This document shows, piece after piece, positions 16,079-24,313 of a stretch of 64,000 nucleotides of DNA. The position numbers and the translations under genes were made by a program. The stretch covers positions 1 to 64,000 of the forward strand of contig JAAYBV010000080.1 of NCBI GenBank assembly GCA_012744475.1, in the 5' to 3' direction. The stretch's first letter is position 1. Every line of letters begins with the position of its first letter. A model generated the notes under the pieces. It ran no database searches, was not told the origin of the DNA, and saw only the letters and a list, made by a program, of their open reading frames with translations. Source of the DNA: Phycisphaerae bacterium. Lineage in GTDB: Bacteria > Planctomycetota > Phycisphaerae > Sedimentisphaerales > Anaerobacaceae.

Positions 16079-16754
16079 TTGCATTTTGCCTTCGATTGAT
16101 GTGGCGCAGCAGACACTCGACGACTTCCTCGATGGTCATGCGGGTCGTGTCGACGCAGATGGCATCGGGCGCCGGCTTGAGCGGGCCGACCGCCCTGCTT
16201 TCGTCGCTGCGGTCCCGCGACTCGATCGCCCGGTGCAGCTCGTCCAGGTCGGCCTCCACGCCCTGCGATTCCAGCTCGAGCTGGCGCCGCCGGGCCCGCT
16301 CGCGCGAATCGGCGACGAGATAGAACTTGACGCCGGCGTCGGGAAACACCACCGTGCCCTGATCGCGTCCTTCGGTGACCACGCGTCCCCATCGCCGGCC
16401 GAACTGCCTCTGCATCTGGACCAGCCTGGCGCGCATCGGAGGCGACGAGGCGACGCAGCGGACGTTGGCGGTCAGCTCGGGGCTGCGGATCCGGTCCGTG
16501 ACGAGCTGCCCGTCGACGAAGACACGCATGGCGTCGTCGCCCGGCTCGAATCCGAACGTATGGCGGCCGATCACGCCGATCAACTGCGATTCATCCTTCA
16601 GATCGACCCCGTCCTGCATCGCGGCGAAGGTGACGGCGCGGTACATCGCGCCGGTGTCGAGGAATGTCGCGCCGATCCGCGAGGCCAGTCGTCGGGCCAC
16701 GGTGCTCTTGCCGCTGGCGGCCGGACCATCGATTGTCACGACAAACAAAGCCAT
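16065..16754 (-). CDS. cmk: Cytidylate kinase
   Basis: 229 aa. It phosphorylates CMP and dCMP with ATP. The P-loop is DGPAASGKST, followed by FLDTGAMYRAVTFAA and the GRDQGTVVFPDA motif, where most Cmk proteins read EGRDxGTVVFP. The start is the ATG at 16754, with GTG at 16757 as an alternative. The last residues (NRRQNANRVL) and the stop fall in or beside repeat copy 4. The 5′ 44-52 bp are duplicated upstream at 16970-17013. Confidence 0.93.
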   Translation of the reverse strand: MALFVVTIDGPAASGKSTVARRLASRIGATFLDTGAMYRAVTFAAMQDGVDLKDESQLIGVIGRHTFGFEPGDDAMRVFVDGQLVTDRIRSPELTANVRCVASSPPMRARLVQMQRQFGRRWGRVVTEGRDQGTVVFPDAGVKFYLVADSRERARRRQLELESQGVEADLDELHRAIESRDRSDESRAVGPLKPAPDAICVDTTRMTIEEVVECLLRHINRRQNANRVL

Positions 16755-16803
16755 CACTCCTGTCCTGCCCTCTCAAGCCCTTTCCCGACTCGCGACGCGG
16801 GCC

Positions 16804-16966
16804 GCAAGCACGAAATCCGAATATCGATCCGCCTATGGCGGACGAAACAAGCACGAAAGCCCAAACCCTCAAATTCGAAAGGGGCCTTCGGCCGGGAGTT
16901 TGGAACATTCGCATTTGCGTCATTCGAATTTGTTTCGGATTTCGAGATTCGTGCTTCGAATTTCAG
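16804..16966. repeat. AAGCACGAAATCCGAAA element, copy 1
   Basis: Left arm GCAAGCACGAAATCCGAATA and right arm ending ATTTCGAGATTCGTGCTTCG are roughly inverted, AT-richer than the surroundings. A TCCGCC-TAT-GGCGGA palindrome (16828-16842) and a GGGGCCTTCGGCC hairpin (about 16879-16891) are nested in it. The same family is at 28501-28680 with nested palindromes at other places. Confidence 0.75.
16828..16842. repeat. TCCGCC/GGCGGA small palindrome nested in a larger element
   Basis: TCCGCC-TAT-GGCGGA interrupts the left arm of the AAGCACGAAATCC element. The copy at 28501 lacks it, which suggests secondary insertion. Confidence 0.6.
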
Positions 16967-16969
16967 CCC

Positions 16970-17013
16970 GTGCTCTTGCCGCTGGCGGCCGGACCATCGA
17001 TTGTCACGACAAA
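16970..17013 (-). pseudogene. Duplicated fragment of the cmk 5′ end
   Basis: 44 bp identical to 16702-16745, extending with mismatches over the start codon (complement of CAT at 17020-17022). It encodes VTIDGPAASGKST and then stops in repeat DNA. It is a broken start of cytidylate kinase, left by an insertion with long target duplication or by a tandem duplication. Confidence 0.8.
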
Positions 17014-17046
17014 ACGAGCCATCGCCGCTCCGGTACTCGTCGGTTC

Positions 17047-17108
17047 TCAGTTCCCAGTTGACAGTTCTCAGTTCCCAGTCCACCGCCAACTGACAACTGA
17101 CAACTGAC
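17047..17108. repeat. CAACTGACA-type inverted repeat
   Basis: CAGTTCCCAGTTGACAGTTC on the left faces CAACTGACAACTGACAACTG on the right. It lies directly 3′ of the SpoIIE phosphatase gene (stop at 17114), so it may end its transcript, or be a member of the same dispersed family type as 18533-18582. Confidence 0.65.
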
Positions 17109-17113
17109 CGCTG

Positions 17114-18475
17114 TCAACTTCCCCCCGCAGACTCGCACTCGCGGCACCCCTCGGTCCGCCGCGGCGGGCCCACCTTGACGGCGATCAGACTGGTGTCGTC
17201 AATCTGTCGAGCCAGGCCGGCGAATCGGCGGCGGTAGGCCAGGATGTTGCGCACCACGTGGTCGGCCGGGCAATCGGTGAACCGCTTGGCTGCATCGATC
17301 AACCGTTCGCGGCCCCACACTGTGCCGTTGAAGTCCATGGCGTCGACCAGACCATCCGTGTAGAACAGCAGACAATCGCCGTCCTCGAGCTGCACCGTAT
17401 CGATTTCGAACTTCGCCTGCGGGTCCACACCCAGGACCAGTCCGCCCTTGGCAAGGTCTTCGACCTGCCCGTTTCGGATCAATGCCGTCGGCTCATGTCC
17501 GCAACTGCAATACGTCATGGTCCTTTCGCGGGCATCGACGGTCGCATAGAACAGCGTAATGAATTCCCCTTCGCGGCACTCGATGCACGCCATCTTGTTG
17601 AAATTCTCAATCGCGTTCTTGGTGCGGATGGCCGCCTTCAGACCGCTGTTCAGGTCGCCGGCCACCGGGCCCATGTCCTTGAGGATCTCGCGGAACCCCT
17701 CGGTGTAGGCCTGGACCGCGCCGCGGAACCAGCTCATCATGATCGCCGCAGGGACGCCCTTTCCGATGACGTCGGCGATGGTGATGACGACCCGGCCGTC
17801 GCTGATGGGCAGGAAGTCGTAGAAATCGCCGCCGACGTCAAAACAGGGAATATAGGTTGCCGCGATGTCCAGCCCTGTGATCCTGGGGGCTTTCTCAGGG
17901 ACCATGCGGCGCTGGATCAGTCCGGCCAGACGCATCTGCTCGGCGATCCGCTGTCCGGCAATCGCCTCGCTGTAGAGCTTGGCGTTGGTGATGGCCACGG
18001 CGCACTGCGAGGCCACCGCCCGCGCGACGGTGGTATCGGCCTCCTTGAACCCTCGCGGCCGGGGGCTGTACAGGCGCAGGACGCCGATCGGATGGTTCCG
18101 GAACTGCATGGCAACCGTCAACTGGCTGACCAACCCCTCTTTGAGGGTCGTTTCCTTGTACTGGATGCGGCTGTCATCCCGCATGTCGTCGATGACGATC
18201 GCTTCGCCGGCAAAGGCGGCGCGAATGACCTCGTCATCCTTGGTCACGGGGCCTTTGTTGCGATACTCCTCGCTGAGTCCGTAGGTGCTGCGCATCCTCA
18301 GATCGTTGGTCTCTTCGTCCAGCAGCCGGATCGAACAGGCCTTGGCGCCGACAATCTTTACCGCCGCCTCGGCCAGTTGGTCGAGCACTTCCTGAAGCGA
18401 GAACTCCCCCGCCACCAGCGTGCTGAGCTGATAGATCTGCTCGTTTCGTGCGATGTCTCTCTTGGTTCTACCCAT
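17114..18475 (-). CDS. GAF domain - SpoIIE/RsbU-type protein phosphatase
   Basis: 453 aa. A GAF domain (about residues 10-180; VGAKACSIRLLDEETNDLRM) is joined by a helical linker (KLYSEAIAGQRIAEQMRLAGLIQRRM) to a PP2C-like SpoIIE domain (GGDFYDFLPISDGRVVITIADVIGKGVPAAIMM; DTSLIAVKV end) with the metal-binding Asp residues. Such proteins dephosphorylate anti-sigma-factor antagonists, switching a stress or envelope sigma factor in reply to a signal bound by GAF. No partner switch gene is adjacent. The start MGRTKRDIAR is chosen because a clear promoter ends shortly upstream. Confidence 0.88.
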   Translation of the reverse strand: MGRTKRDIARNEQIYQLSTLVAGEFSLQEVLDQLAEAAVKIVGAKACSIRLLDEETNDLRMRSTYGLSEEYRNKGPVTKDDEVIRAAFAGEAIVIDDMRDDSRIQYKETTLKEGLVSQLTVAMQFRNHPIGVLRLYSPRPRGFKEADTTVARAVASQCAVAITNAKLYSEAIAGQRIAEQMRLAGLIQRRMVPEKAPRITGLDIAATYIPCFDVGGDFYDFLPISDGRVVITIADVIGKGVPAAIMMSWFRGAVQAYTEGFREILKDMGPVAGDLNSGLKAAIRTKNAIENFNKMACIECREGEFITLFYATVDARERTMTYCSCGHEPTALIRNGQVEDLAKGGLVLGVDPQAKFEIDTVQLEDGDCLLFYTDGLVDAMDFNGTVWGRERLIDAAKRFTDCPADHVVRNILAYRRRFAGLARQIDDTSLIAVKVGPPRRTEGCRECESAGGS

Positions 18476-18506
18476 ACTTCGACAATTCCACCCTTTCAGC
18501 GGGGGC

Positions 18507-18535
18507 ATTATAAACGACATCGGGCCTGGGTTGAA
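18507..18535 (-). promoter_or_regulatory. Sigma-70-like promoter for the GAF-SpoIIE gene
   Basis: On the minus strand TTCAAC (18530-18535), a 17-nt spacer and a perfect TATAAT (18507-18512). The gene start at 18475 lies about 25 nt past the expected transcription start. Confidence 0.68.
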
Positions 18536-18582
18536 GTCTGAAGTGTCAAACACCCGACTTCACACTTGACACTTCAAACTTC
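18533..18582. repeat. 17-bp-arm inverted repeat overlapping a -35 box
   Basis: GAAGTCTGAAGTGTCAA (18533-18549) and TTGACACTTCAAACTTC (18566-18582) pair at 16 of 17 positions. It touches the -35 box of the GAF-SpoIIE promoter and lies 16 bp downstream of the stop codon of the membrane protein gene. It could be an operator, a terminator stem or a mobile palindrome. Confidence 0.7.
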
Positions 18583-18598
18583 AAACTTGCCCCTGGCG

Positions 18599-20560
18599 TC
18601 AGAAAGGTCCGACCAGGGTCACGCTCCCCCCCACCGGCGGCGGGGTGAACGCCTTGTATTGGTGCTTGTCCCAATCCCACCAGAGCCACTTCAACGACGG
18701 ATCTTCCAGTGGCACCTCGAATTCGAAGGCCACTTCCGCCGGGAAGCCTTGTCCATCGACGGCGCGGACCTCGGCGGTCATCCGTTCGAGACGGACCCGG
18801 TCGCCGGCCTTGAGCGGATGGCCGGGACCGCGAACGTCGCTGAGAACGCGGTAGAAGAACACGAAATCGAGCCGCTCGCCTTCCTGCTGGCAGTCGAAGA
18901 GACTCCGCGAGACGGATCGGACGGTCAGCACGTTCGCCGCCGGACGGGCCACTTCGACGGCCCCGAAGCCCGGAGCCAGAATGCGCAGGCCTCTGGGCAG
19001 GGTCTGACGCCCGTAGGCCCGAAGGAAGGGCTCGTAAAGAAACGAGGCGGGATTCGGAGCGTTGACGATGACCAGGTCCTGCCCGTCAAGGCCCGCCATC
19101 GTGCCCAGATCCATCGTCCTGGCCACTCGCAGCTCCATCTGTCCGGTCACGCGAGGGGCCATCAACCGGGCGACCGCCGCAAAGGGGACGTGCACCACCA
19201 CGAACAAGACAAAGAGGTTTCGCGCCGAGGCCCGCAGCCACCATGGCCTGGCATAGACCGCCCGGACTGGCGGGAGCCTGCCGGAATCATCCCAGGAATC
19301 GGGGAGCCAGCCGGCGATGAACTCGGCGATCAAACCGAATGCTCCGATCGCAACGAACAGAAGCGAACGGCTCATCGGAAGGGTCGCGCAGAACGGAACC
19401 GCCGCCAGGACCATTGCGAGCAACCAGAACCCAGCGCGCCGATGCGACCTCACGAAACGCCAGAGAACCAGCGGGATCAGAACCGTCAGAATACACAGGA
19501 CAAGCCAGAGCAACGTCCGGCTCGCCGGCGGCAAGAAGCTGTGCAGTTCCGGCGGGATGGTCGTCCACTGTCCGGCCAGCAGGAAGGGGGCCCGCTGGAG
19601 GAAGGCCACAGCGTAGCCGAGCGGCTCGCGGACCGGATCGAAGTAGAAGCCCCCGCCGGAGGCGCCGTAGCCCAGCAGGTTGTAGACGAGACGCCAGAGA
19701 ACAATCACGCCCGCCGCCGGAGCCAAGGCGAGCAGCCGATTCCGCCAGTGATCGGTCCGCAACGCAACCTCATACGCGAACAGATAGGCCATCGTCGCGA
19801 TGCCCGCTTCGGCCGACAGCACCGACAGCAACACGCACAGAGGCGCCAGCACCGCGCCGGGCCGCCACCGGTCCTTCCGCCAGCGGTCATGCGCGAGGAT
19901 CGCCAGCAGCCCGAAGAACAGGCAGATCAGCAGGTTGCGGTTGGCAATCCACATCGTGGGAAAAAAGCTGCTGTCCTCCAGCACGAACAGCAGAGCCGCC
20001 AGTCCCGCCACCGGCGCCGCGTCGATGAACCTGCGGTAAAGCGCCGCAACCAGCCACACAACCGCCGCGAACCAGAGGATGTTGTGCAGGTGCATCAGGA
20101 CCGGCCGGTCGGGAAAGAGCCGGTAGTCCAGCCAGTGGGTCAGTGCCGCTGCCGGCCGCCAGAAAGCGACCCGGTGGCCTTCATACGTCCACCAGGGCAG
20201 AGCGCCATACGCCTTCAGCGCGTCGAGGTTCTGCCCCGGCGTCACCGCAACAAACAGATCAGAGAGACTTGGCCCCAGAGAACCCGAACCGTCGGGCGCC
20301 AGCCCCTTTTCAGACAACTGATCGAGGAACGGCGAAGGCCCCACGAGTATCGCACGGTGCATGTAGTCGTCGTTGAGCAGTCCCCTGCCGACCGCCGGCA
20401 GCGAGAACGCAATCGCTGCGACCACCAGAACCACACGCAGACGCCGCGAGCCGAGCCATCGCGCGGCGCATGCCAGCACCGTCGTCGCGGCAGTCCCGAA
20501 CCGGGACCGCGCAGCGACACGAACGTGGCTCTTCTGGGCCAGCCCTTTGCTGCGTTCCAT
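18599..20560 (-). CDS. Large polytopic membrane protein, GT-C-like, unknown
   Basis: 653 aa with about ten or eleven hydrophobic segments in the first 480 residues (for example VVLVVAAIAFSLPAVG, GLAALLFVLE, TLLWLVLCILTVLIPLVLW) and a soluble C-terminal part. A luminal loop LLNDDYMHRAIL near the N-terminus resembles the acidic first loop of GT-C glycosyltransferases, but I cannot confirm a family. The start at 20560 has GGGAGTGAG upstream; a TTG further upstream would overlap the acyP promoter. It is divergent from acyP. Confidence 0.6.
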   Translation of the reverse strand: MERSKGLAQKSHVRVAARSRFGTAATTVLACAARWLGSRRLRVVLVVAAIAFSLPAVGRGLLNDDYMHRAILVGPSPFLDQLSEKGLAPDGSGSLGPSLSDLFVAVTPGQNLDALKAYGALPWWTYEGHRVAFWRPAAALTHWLDYRLFPDRPVLMHLHNILWFAAVVWLVAALYRRFIDAAPVAGLAALLFVLEDSSFFPTMWIANRNLLICLFFGLLAILAHDRWRKDRWRPGAVLAPLCVLLSVLSAEAGIATMAYLFAYEVALRTDHWRNRLLALAPAAGVIVLWRLVYNLLGYGASGGGFYFDPVREPLGYAVAFLQRAPFLLAGQWTTIPPELHSFLPPASRTLLWLVLCILTVLIPLVLWRFVRSHRRAGFWLLAMVLAAVPFCATLPMSRSLLFVAIGAFGLIAEFIAGWLPDSWDDSGRLPPVRAVYARPWWLRASARNLFVLFVVVHVPFAAVARLMAPRVTGQMELRVARTMDLGTMAGLDGQDLVIVNAPNPASFLYEPFLRAYGRQTLPRGLRILAPGFGAVEVARPAANVLTVRSVSRSLFDCQQEGERLDFVFFYRVLSDVRGPGHPLKAGDRVRLERMTAEVRAVDGQGFPAEVAFEFEVPLEDPSLKWLWWDWDKHQYKAFTPPPVGGSVTLVGPF

Positions 20561-20618
20561 CAGGCGAAGACTCACTCCCTGAAATCTGTCGGTAGTCTTC
20601 CCGCGACGCGGCTCGTCC

Positions 20619-20647
20619 TTGAAGACGGACGAGACAACCGTTAGAAT
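20619..20647 (+). promoter_or_regulatory. Sigma-70-like promoter for acyP
   Basis: TTGAAG (20619-20624), a 17-nt spacer and TAGAAT (20642-20647). The next plus-strand start is acyP at 20722. Confidence 0.55.
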
Positions 20648-20721
20648 GGCGACGTACGGGAAGTATCGGGCATAGAATACCGGCTTCGAAAGATTCGTCA
20701 ACCGCAAACGGGCCAGAGCGA

Positions 20722-20997
20722 ATGGACCGAATCGCCAAGCACGTCATCTTCAAGGGACAGGTTCAGGGCGTGGGCTTCCGCTACACCACGCACCGGATCG
20801 CGGGCCGATACGAGATCACGGGTTTCGTGCGGAATCTGCCCGACGGGACGGTGGAGATGCTCGCCCAGGGTCCGGCCGACGAGGTGGACCGCTGCCTTGC
20901 AGACGTGCAGGATTCTTTCTCTGGCTATATCCGAGAGGCCCGGATCGTGGAGATTCCCCACCACCCTCAGTACGACGACTTCCGCATCACCCGCTGA
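20722..20997 (+). CDS. acyP: Acylphosphatase
   Basis: 91 aa, the normal length. It hydrolyses acyl phosphates in the cytoplasm. The signature GQVQGVGFRYTTHRIA carries the phosphate-binding Arg, and GFVRNLPDGTVEMLAQG carries the catalytic Asn. It is a single gene, with the membrane protein diverging on the left and the hydrolase-like gene converging on the right. Confidence 0.95.
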   Translation: MDRIAKHVIFKGQVQGVGFRYTTHRIAGRYEITGFVRNLPDGTVEMLAQGPADEVDRCLADVQDSFSGYIREARIVEIPHHPQYDDFRITR

Positions 20998-21035
20998 CGT
21001 CTGCAGCAGAGGCCCTCAGGCGCCGAGCGAGCCCT

Positions 21036-21605
21036 CTACACTTTGGCCAGGAGCACGACGTAGTTTTTGCCGTAGGTCTGGGCGCACTTCGGGCAGGTCG
21101 TGTAGAAGAAGTACAGCTTCTCCATCGCCTTCTTCTTCGACGTGACGTAGTCCTTCATCTGCGCGACCCATTTGCGAATGTCCTTGTACGGTCCTTCGAA
21201 GACCCGCGACAGGAAGGTCCCGGAGATCCTCGCCATCTCGGCGCCAGGCACGTCCTTGCTCACAGCGATGTACACGTCGGCGCCCCAGAGCGAATTCTCG
21301 TCCGACAGCATCAGTGGCTGCGGCACCAGCGCGCCGGCCGCCTGTATCCGCTCCATGTTGCGAACCATCACCCGCCCGAAGTTCAGCGGGATGTGCAGGA
21401 AGCTGCGGACGCGATCCTTCACAAACAGCTTGTTTTCGAGCACCACTTCCTTGTCGTCCCAGGGTCCCGGATCGAATCGCGGGCAGCATCCGGTCTCCGC
21501 CTGCTCATAAAGCTTTTCCATGGCGATCGCCCCTTCAAAAGAATCATCCTTGGTCTCCACACCACACGTACCGCCCGCTATCATAACGTCGAGTTCCATC
21601 GTCAT
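21036..21605 (-). CDS. Conserved hydrolase-like protein of unknown function
   Basis: 189 aa. Conserved blocks include ETGCCPRFDPGPWDDKE, LFVKDRVRSFLHIPLNFG and, at the C-terminus, LYFFYTTCPKCAQTYGKNYV with a CxxC pair. I recall this pattern from proteins labelled only as hydrolase. The cysteines suggest metal binding. The start at 21605 is chosen because of the strong GGAGGAA site; an internal ATG at 21521 with GAAGGGG would also preserve the conserved part. The leader is in the long repeat copy at 21620-21850. Confidence 0.7.
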   Translation of the reverse strand: MTMELDVMIAGGTCGVETKDDSFEGAIAMEKLYEQAETGCCPRFDPGPWDDKEVVLENKLFVKDRVRSFLHIPLNFGRVMVRNMERIQAAGALVPQPLMLSDENSLWGADVYIAVSKDVPGAEMARISGTFLSRVFEGPYKDIRKWVAQMKDYVTSKKKAMEKLYFFYTTCPKCAQTYGKNYVVLLAKV

Positions 21606-21619
21606 CAACACACTTCCTC

Positions 21620-21850
21620 CGAGAACCAGCCTTGCAGCCGTGTGTGCATGTAGGCAAACACCCTGGCATGCGTGTGGCAGCCTCAAGGCGCAGCCTTGGG
21701 GATGGCGGTTTGCAGTGTGCCCGCAAGGGCATAACGCCTGACGGCGTCACTACGAACAGCTCTTCGAGCTCGGGGCTGCCACACACGACTCTCTACGCCC
21801 CAACGACGCTTGCCGTGAAATCTGTCCAGACACTCGCCGCCCCAAGAAAA
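21620..21850. repeat. TGGCAGCCTCAA element, long copy 3
   Basis: The core (21672-21784) begins GTGTGGCAGCCTCAA and ends GGGGCTGCCACAC. Its flanks (GCCGTGTGTGCATGTAGGCA on the left; CACGACTCTCTACG and GCCGTGAAATCTGTCCAGAC on the right) match those of the copy at 10699-10925. A further pair of palindromes (GCCCGCAAGGGC, ACGCCTGACGGCGT) is nested in the loop. It lies between two divergent genes. Confidence 0.8.
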
Positions 21851-21876
21851 GGCAGGCGACGGGCCGTGGCATCCGA

Positions 21877-21882
21877 TATAGT
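21877..21882 (+). promoter_or_regulatory. Possible -10 box for the SGNH-TPR gene
   Basis: TATAGT, 50 nt upstream of the chosen GTG start, just beyond the repeat element. No good -35 box is seen, so this is weak. Confidence 0.3.
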
Positions 21883-21931
21883 GAGATGGGTTCGTGAGCA
21901 GGCATCGCAGTATCAGAAAGGGACCCGGCAA

Positions 21932-24160
21932 GTGACGAGTCGACACAAGAAGAAGGCATCCGCCGGCGCCGGCAAGGGACCTGGACGTGCCGAATCGCGA
22001 AAGCCGGTGTCGAAGGCAAGCTCCGGCCCTGCCGCCCCCGGGCCAACGGGCGGACGGCTCTGGGCATTTCGGCTTATCGCGGCCGTCGGCGTGCCCGCTC
22101 TGCTGCTGGCGACGGCGGAACTGGGTCTGCGTCTGGTCGGCTACGGACACCATGCCAGCGCCATCATCGAGACCAGGATGGACGGCACTGCGTGGGCCTG
22201 CGACAACAGCCGGTTCGCGTGGCGGTTCTTCCCCCGGCATCTGGCTCGCGAGGCCAGCCCGTACATCTTCCCCGAAACCAAGCCGGACAACACGTGCCGA
22301 ATCTTCGTGCTCGGCGCCTCGGCGGCGATGGGCGTGCCCGAGCCGGCCTTCAGCTTCGGACGGATGCTCCGCGTGATGCTGGCGGACCGCTATCCGGGCG
22401 TGCGTTTCGAGGTCGTCACCACCGCCATGGCCGCCATCAACTCGCACGTCGTCCTGCCGATCGCCCGCGACTGTGCGCGCTATGACCCGGACCTCTTCGT
22501 TGTGTATATGGGCAACAACGAAGTGACCGGGCCGTACGGGGCCGGCAGCGTGTTCGCGCCCCTGGCGGGGAACCTGTCGGCCATCCGGGCGGCCATCGCA
22601 GTCAAGGGCACGCGGCTGGGGCAGTTGGCGACCAACCTGCTGGCCGCGATCGGACCGCGCGAAGGAACACCCGAGATGTGGCGCGGCCTGGAGATGTTTG
22701 TGGACAAACAGGTGCGGGCCGACGATCCCGGCTTGCAGGCGGTCTATGCCCATTTTCGCGCCAACCTTCGGGACATCGTCCAAGTCGGCCGAGACAGCGG
22801 CGCCAGGGTGATCCTCTGCACTGTCGGCAGCAACCTCAAAGACAATCCGCCCTTCGGCTCGCTGCACCGACGCGATCTGACGGAGGCGGACACCGAACGA
22901 TGGGACAAGACCTATCAGCAGGCCGTTGCCCACGAAGAAGCCGGCCGCTGTGTCGAGGCCATACAGGCGTATCTGGCGGCGGCGGAAATCGACGACACCT
23001 ATGCCGACCTGCAATTCCGACTGGGCCGATGCTACTGGCTTCAGGGCGAGTACGAGAGGGCCGCCGAGAGGTACGCCAAGGCCAGGGAGATGGACACGCT
23101 GCGTTTTCGCGCCGACAACGGGATCGACAAGGCCATTCGCGATACAGCGGCGGATTATCCCGACGGCGTATTCCTGGCCGATGCCGCCAAGGTCTTCGCG
23201 GAGAACAGCCCCCACCGGGTCCCCGGCGAAGAGCTGTTCTACGAGCACGTCCACATGAACTTCCGCGGCACGTACGTGCTGGCCCGCTCGATCCTGGAGC
23301 AGGTCGAAGCGGCGCTGCCGGACCGCATCCGGAAGATGAAAGCGGATGGACGAGAACCGCTAAGCGAGCAGGAATGCGCATCGCGTCTGGCCTGCACCGA
23401 CGTGGATCGCTATGTCATCGCCGGCAAGATTCTCAACGACTTTCTCAAGCGGCCCCCTTTCAGCAACCGCCTTTATCACGCCGAGCAGATCGAGCGGATG
23501 GAACGGGACTTGGCGGCGCTCCGAGCAGCCGTGACGCCATCGGCAATCCAGCAGGCCACCGAGCAGTGTCGCCAGGCCGTCGAGAGCGATCCTGAGGACT
23601 GGCTTGGGCGCTGGAAGTACGGCCAGTTCCTCGCCGAGTACACGAGGGACCCGCGCGCTGCGGCCGAGCAGTTTCGCTGGGTGCGGGACCACCTGCCCCA
23701 CTCGTGGCTGGCCCACCAGAGCTTAGCCACCGTCCTGGCGGCCCTGGGCAACACGGACGAAGCCATTGCGCTGTACGAGCAGGCCCTTCGACTCCAACCG
23801 ACCTCCGGCCGCACCCATTACTATCTGGGTGAACAGTGGCACAGCAGAGGCAGGAACGACAAGGCCAGGAAGCACTACGTCGAAGCGATGCGATGGGAAC
23901 CCGATTGCGTGCCGGCGTACAACAACCTCGCCAAGATCCTCGCTGCGGAAGGCAAACACGCCGAGGCGACGGAGGTCTGCCGGCGAGGCCTGATCTTCTC
24001 GCCCGACAGCGCCGTCCTCCATTGTACTCTGGGCACGCTGCTCGCCCGACAGGGCCGGCGGACCGAGGCAATCGAAGAGTTCCGGACCGCCCTGCGATTC
24101 GACCCGAATTCGGCGCCGGCCCGCGACTCACTGAGAATCCTCCTGGGCCGGCCCAACTGA
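21932..24160 (+). CDS. Membrane-anchored SGNH-like / TPR protein
   Basis: 742 aa if it starts at the GTG at 21932 (AAAGGG site). A basic, G/A/P-rich N-terminus is followed by one membrane helix (about residues 45-65). Then comes an SGNH/GDSL-like region (IFVLGASAAMGVPEPAFSFG for block I, VYMGNNEVTGPYG for block III, EHVHMNFRGTYVLA for block V), interrupted by a TPR pair. A C-terminal TPR array (about residues 590-740) follows. The layout resembles the large membrane-linked SGNH/TPR proteins of planctomycetes. Possible role in acyl or sugar modification outside the cytoplasm. Confidence 0.7.
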   Translation: MTSRHKKKASAGAGKGPGRAESRKPVSKASSGPAAPGPTGGRLWAFRLIAAVGVPALLLATAELGLRLVGYGHHASAIIETRMDGTAWACDNSRFAWRFFPRHLAREASPYIFPETKPDNTCRIFVLGASAAMGVPEPAFSFGRMLRVMLADRYPGVRFEVVTTAMAAINSHVVLPIARDCARYDPDLFVVYMGNNEVTGPYGAGSVFAPLAGNLSAIRAAIAVKGTRLGQLATNLLAAIGPREGTPEMWRGLEMFVDKQVRADDPGLQAVYAHFRANLRDIVQVGRDSGARVILCTVGSNLKDNPPFGSLHRRDLTEADTERWDKTYQQAVAHEEAGRCVEAIQAYLAAAEIDDTYADLQFRLGRCYWLQGEYERAAERYAKAREMDTLRFRADNGIDKAIRDTAADYPDGVFLADAAKVFAENSPHRVPGEELFYEHVHMNFRGTYVLARSILEQVEAALPDRIRKMKADGREPLSEQECASRLACTDVDRYVIAGKILNDFLKRPPFSNRLYHAEQIERMERDLAALRAAVTPSAIQQATEQCRQAVESDPEDWLGRWKYGQFLAEYTRDPRAAAEQFRWVRDHLPHSWLAHQSLATVLAALGNTDEAIALYEQALRLQPTSGRTHYYLGEQWHSRGRNDKARKHYVEAMRWEPDCVPAYNNLAKILAAEGKHAEATEVCRRGLIFSPDSAVLHCTLGTLLARQGRRTEAIEEFRTALRFDPNSAPARDSLRILLGRPN

Positions 24161-24164
24161 TCGC

Positions 24165-24190
24165 GGCCTTGCCCCACAACGGACAAGGCC
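24165..24190. terminator. Hairpin after the SGNH-TPR gene
   Basis: GGCCTTG (24165-24171) and CAAGGCC (24184-24190) form a 7-bp stem four nt past the stop codon. There is no T run, so termination is uncertain. Confidence 0.4.
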
Positions 24191-24313
24191 CGCATCGCGA
24201 TCGCATGCGACGGAACGTTCTTGGCGATGGAACTTCTCCGGTCCCTCGCACGACTATAGCATGCAGGGCGAGCGTTCCCGTTCGCCTCGCGTCGGACACT
24301 TGAGGAGTATAGT

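Larger units (their letters stand above)
16755..17113. other. Intergenic element bracketed by a duplicated cmk 5′ end
   Basis: 359 bp. From right to left on the minus strand it holds a copy of the cmk start region (16970-17022; 44 bp at 16970-17013 identical to 16702-16745) that runs out of frame into a repeat, the AAGCACGAAATCCGAA element (about 16804-16966), and then the true cmk start. At its right end is the inverted repeat 17047-17108. No separate gene is seen. Confidence 0.75.
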
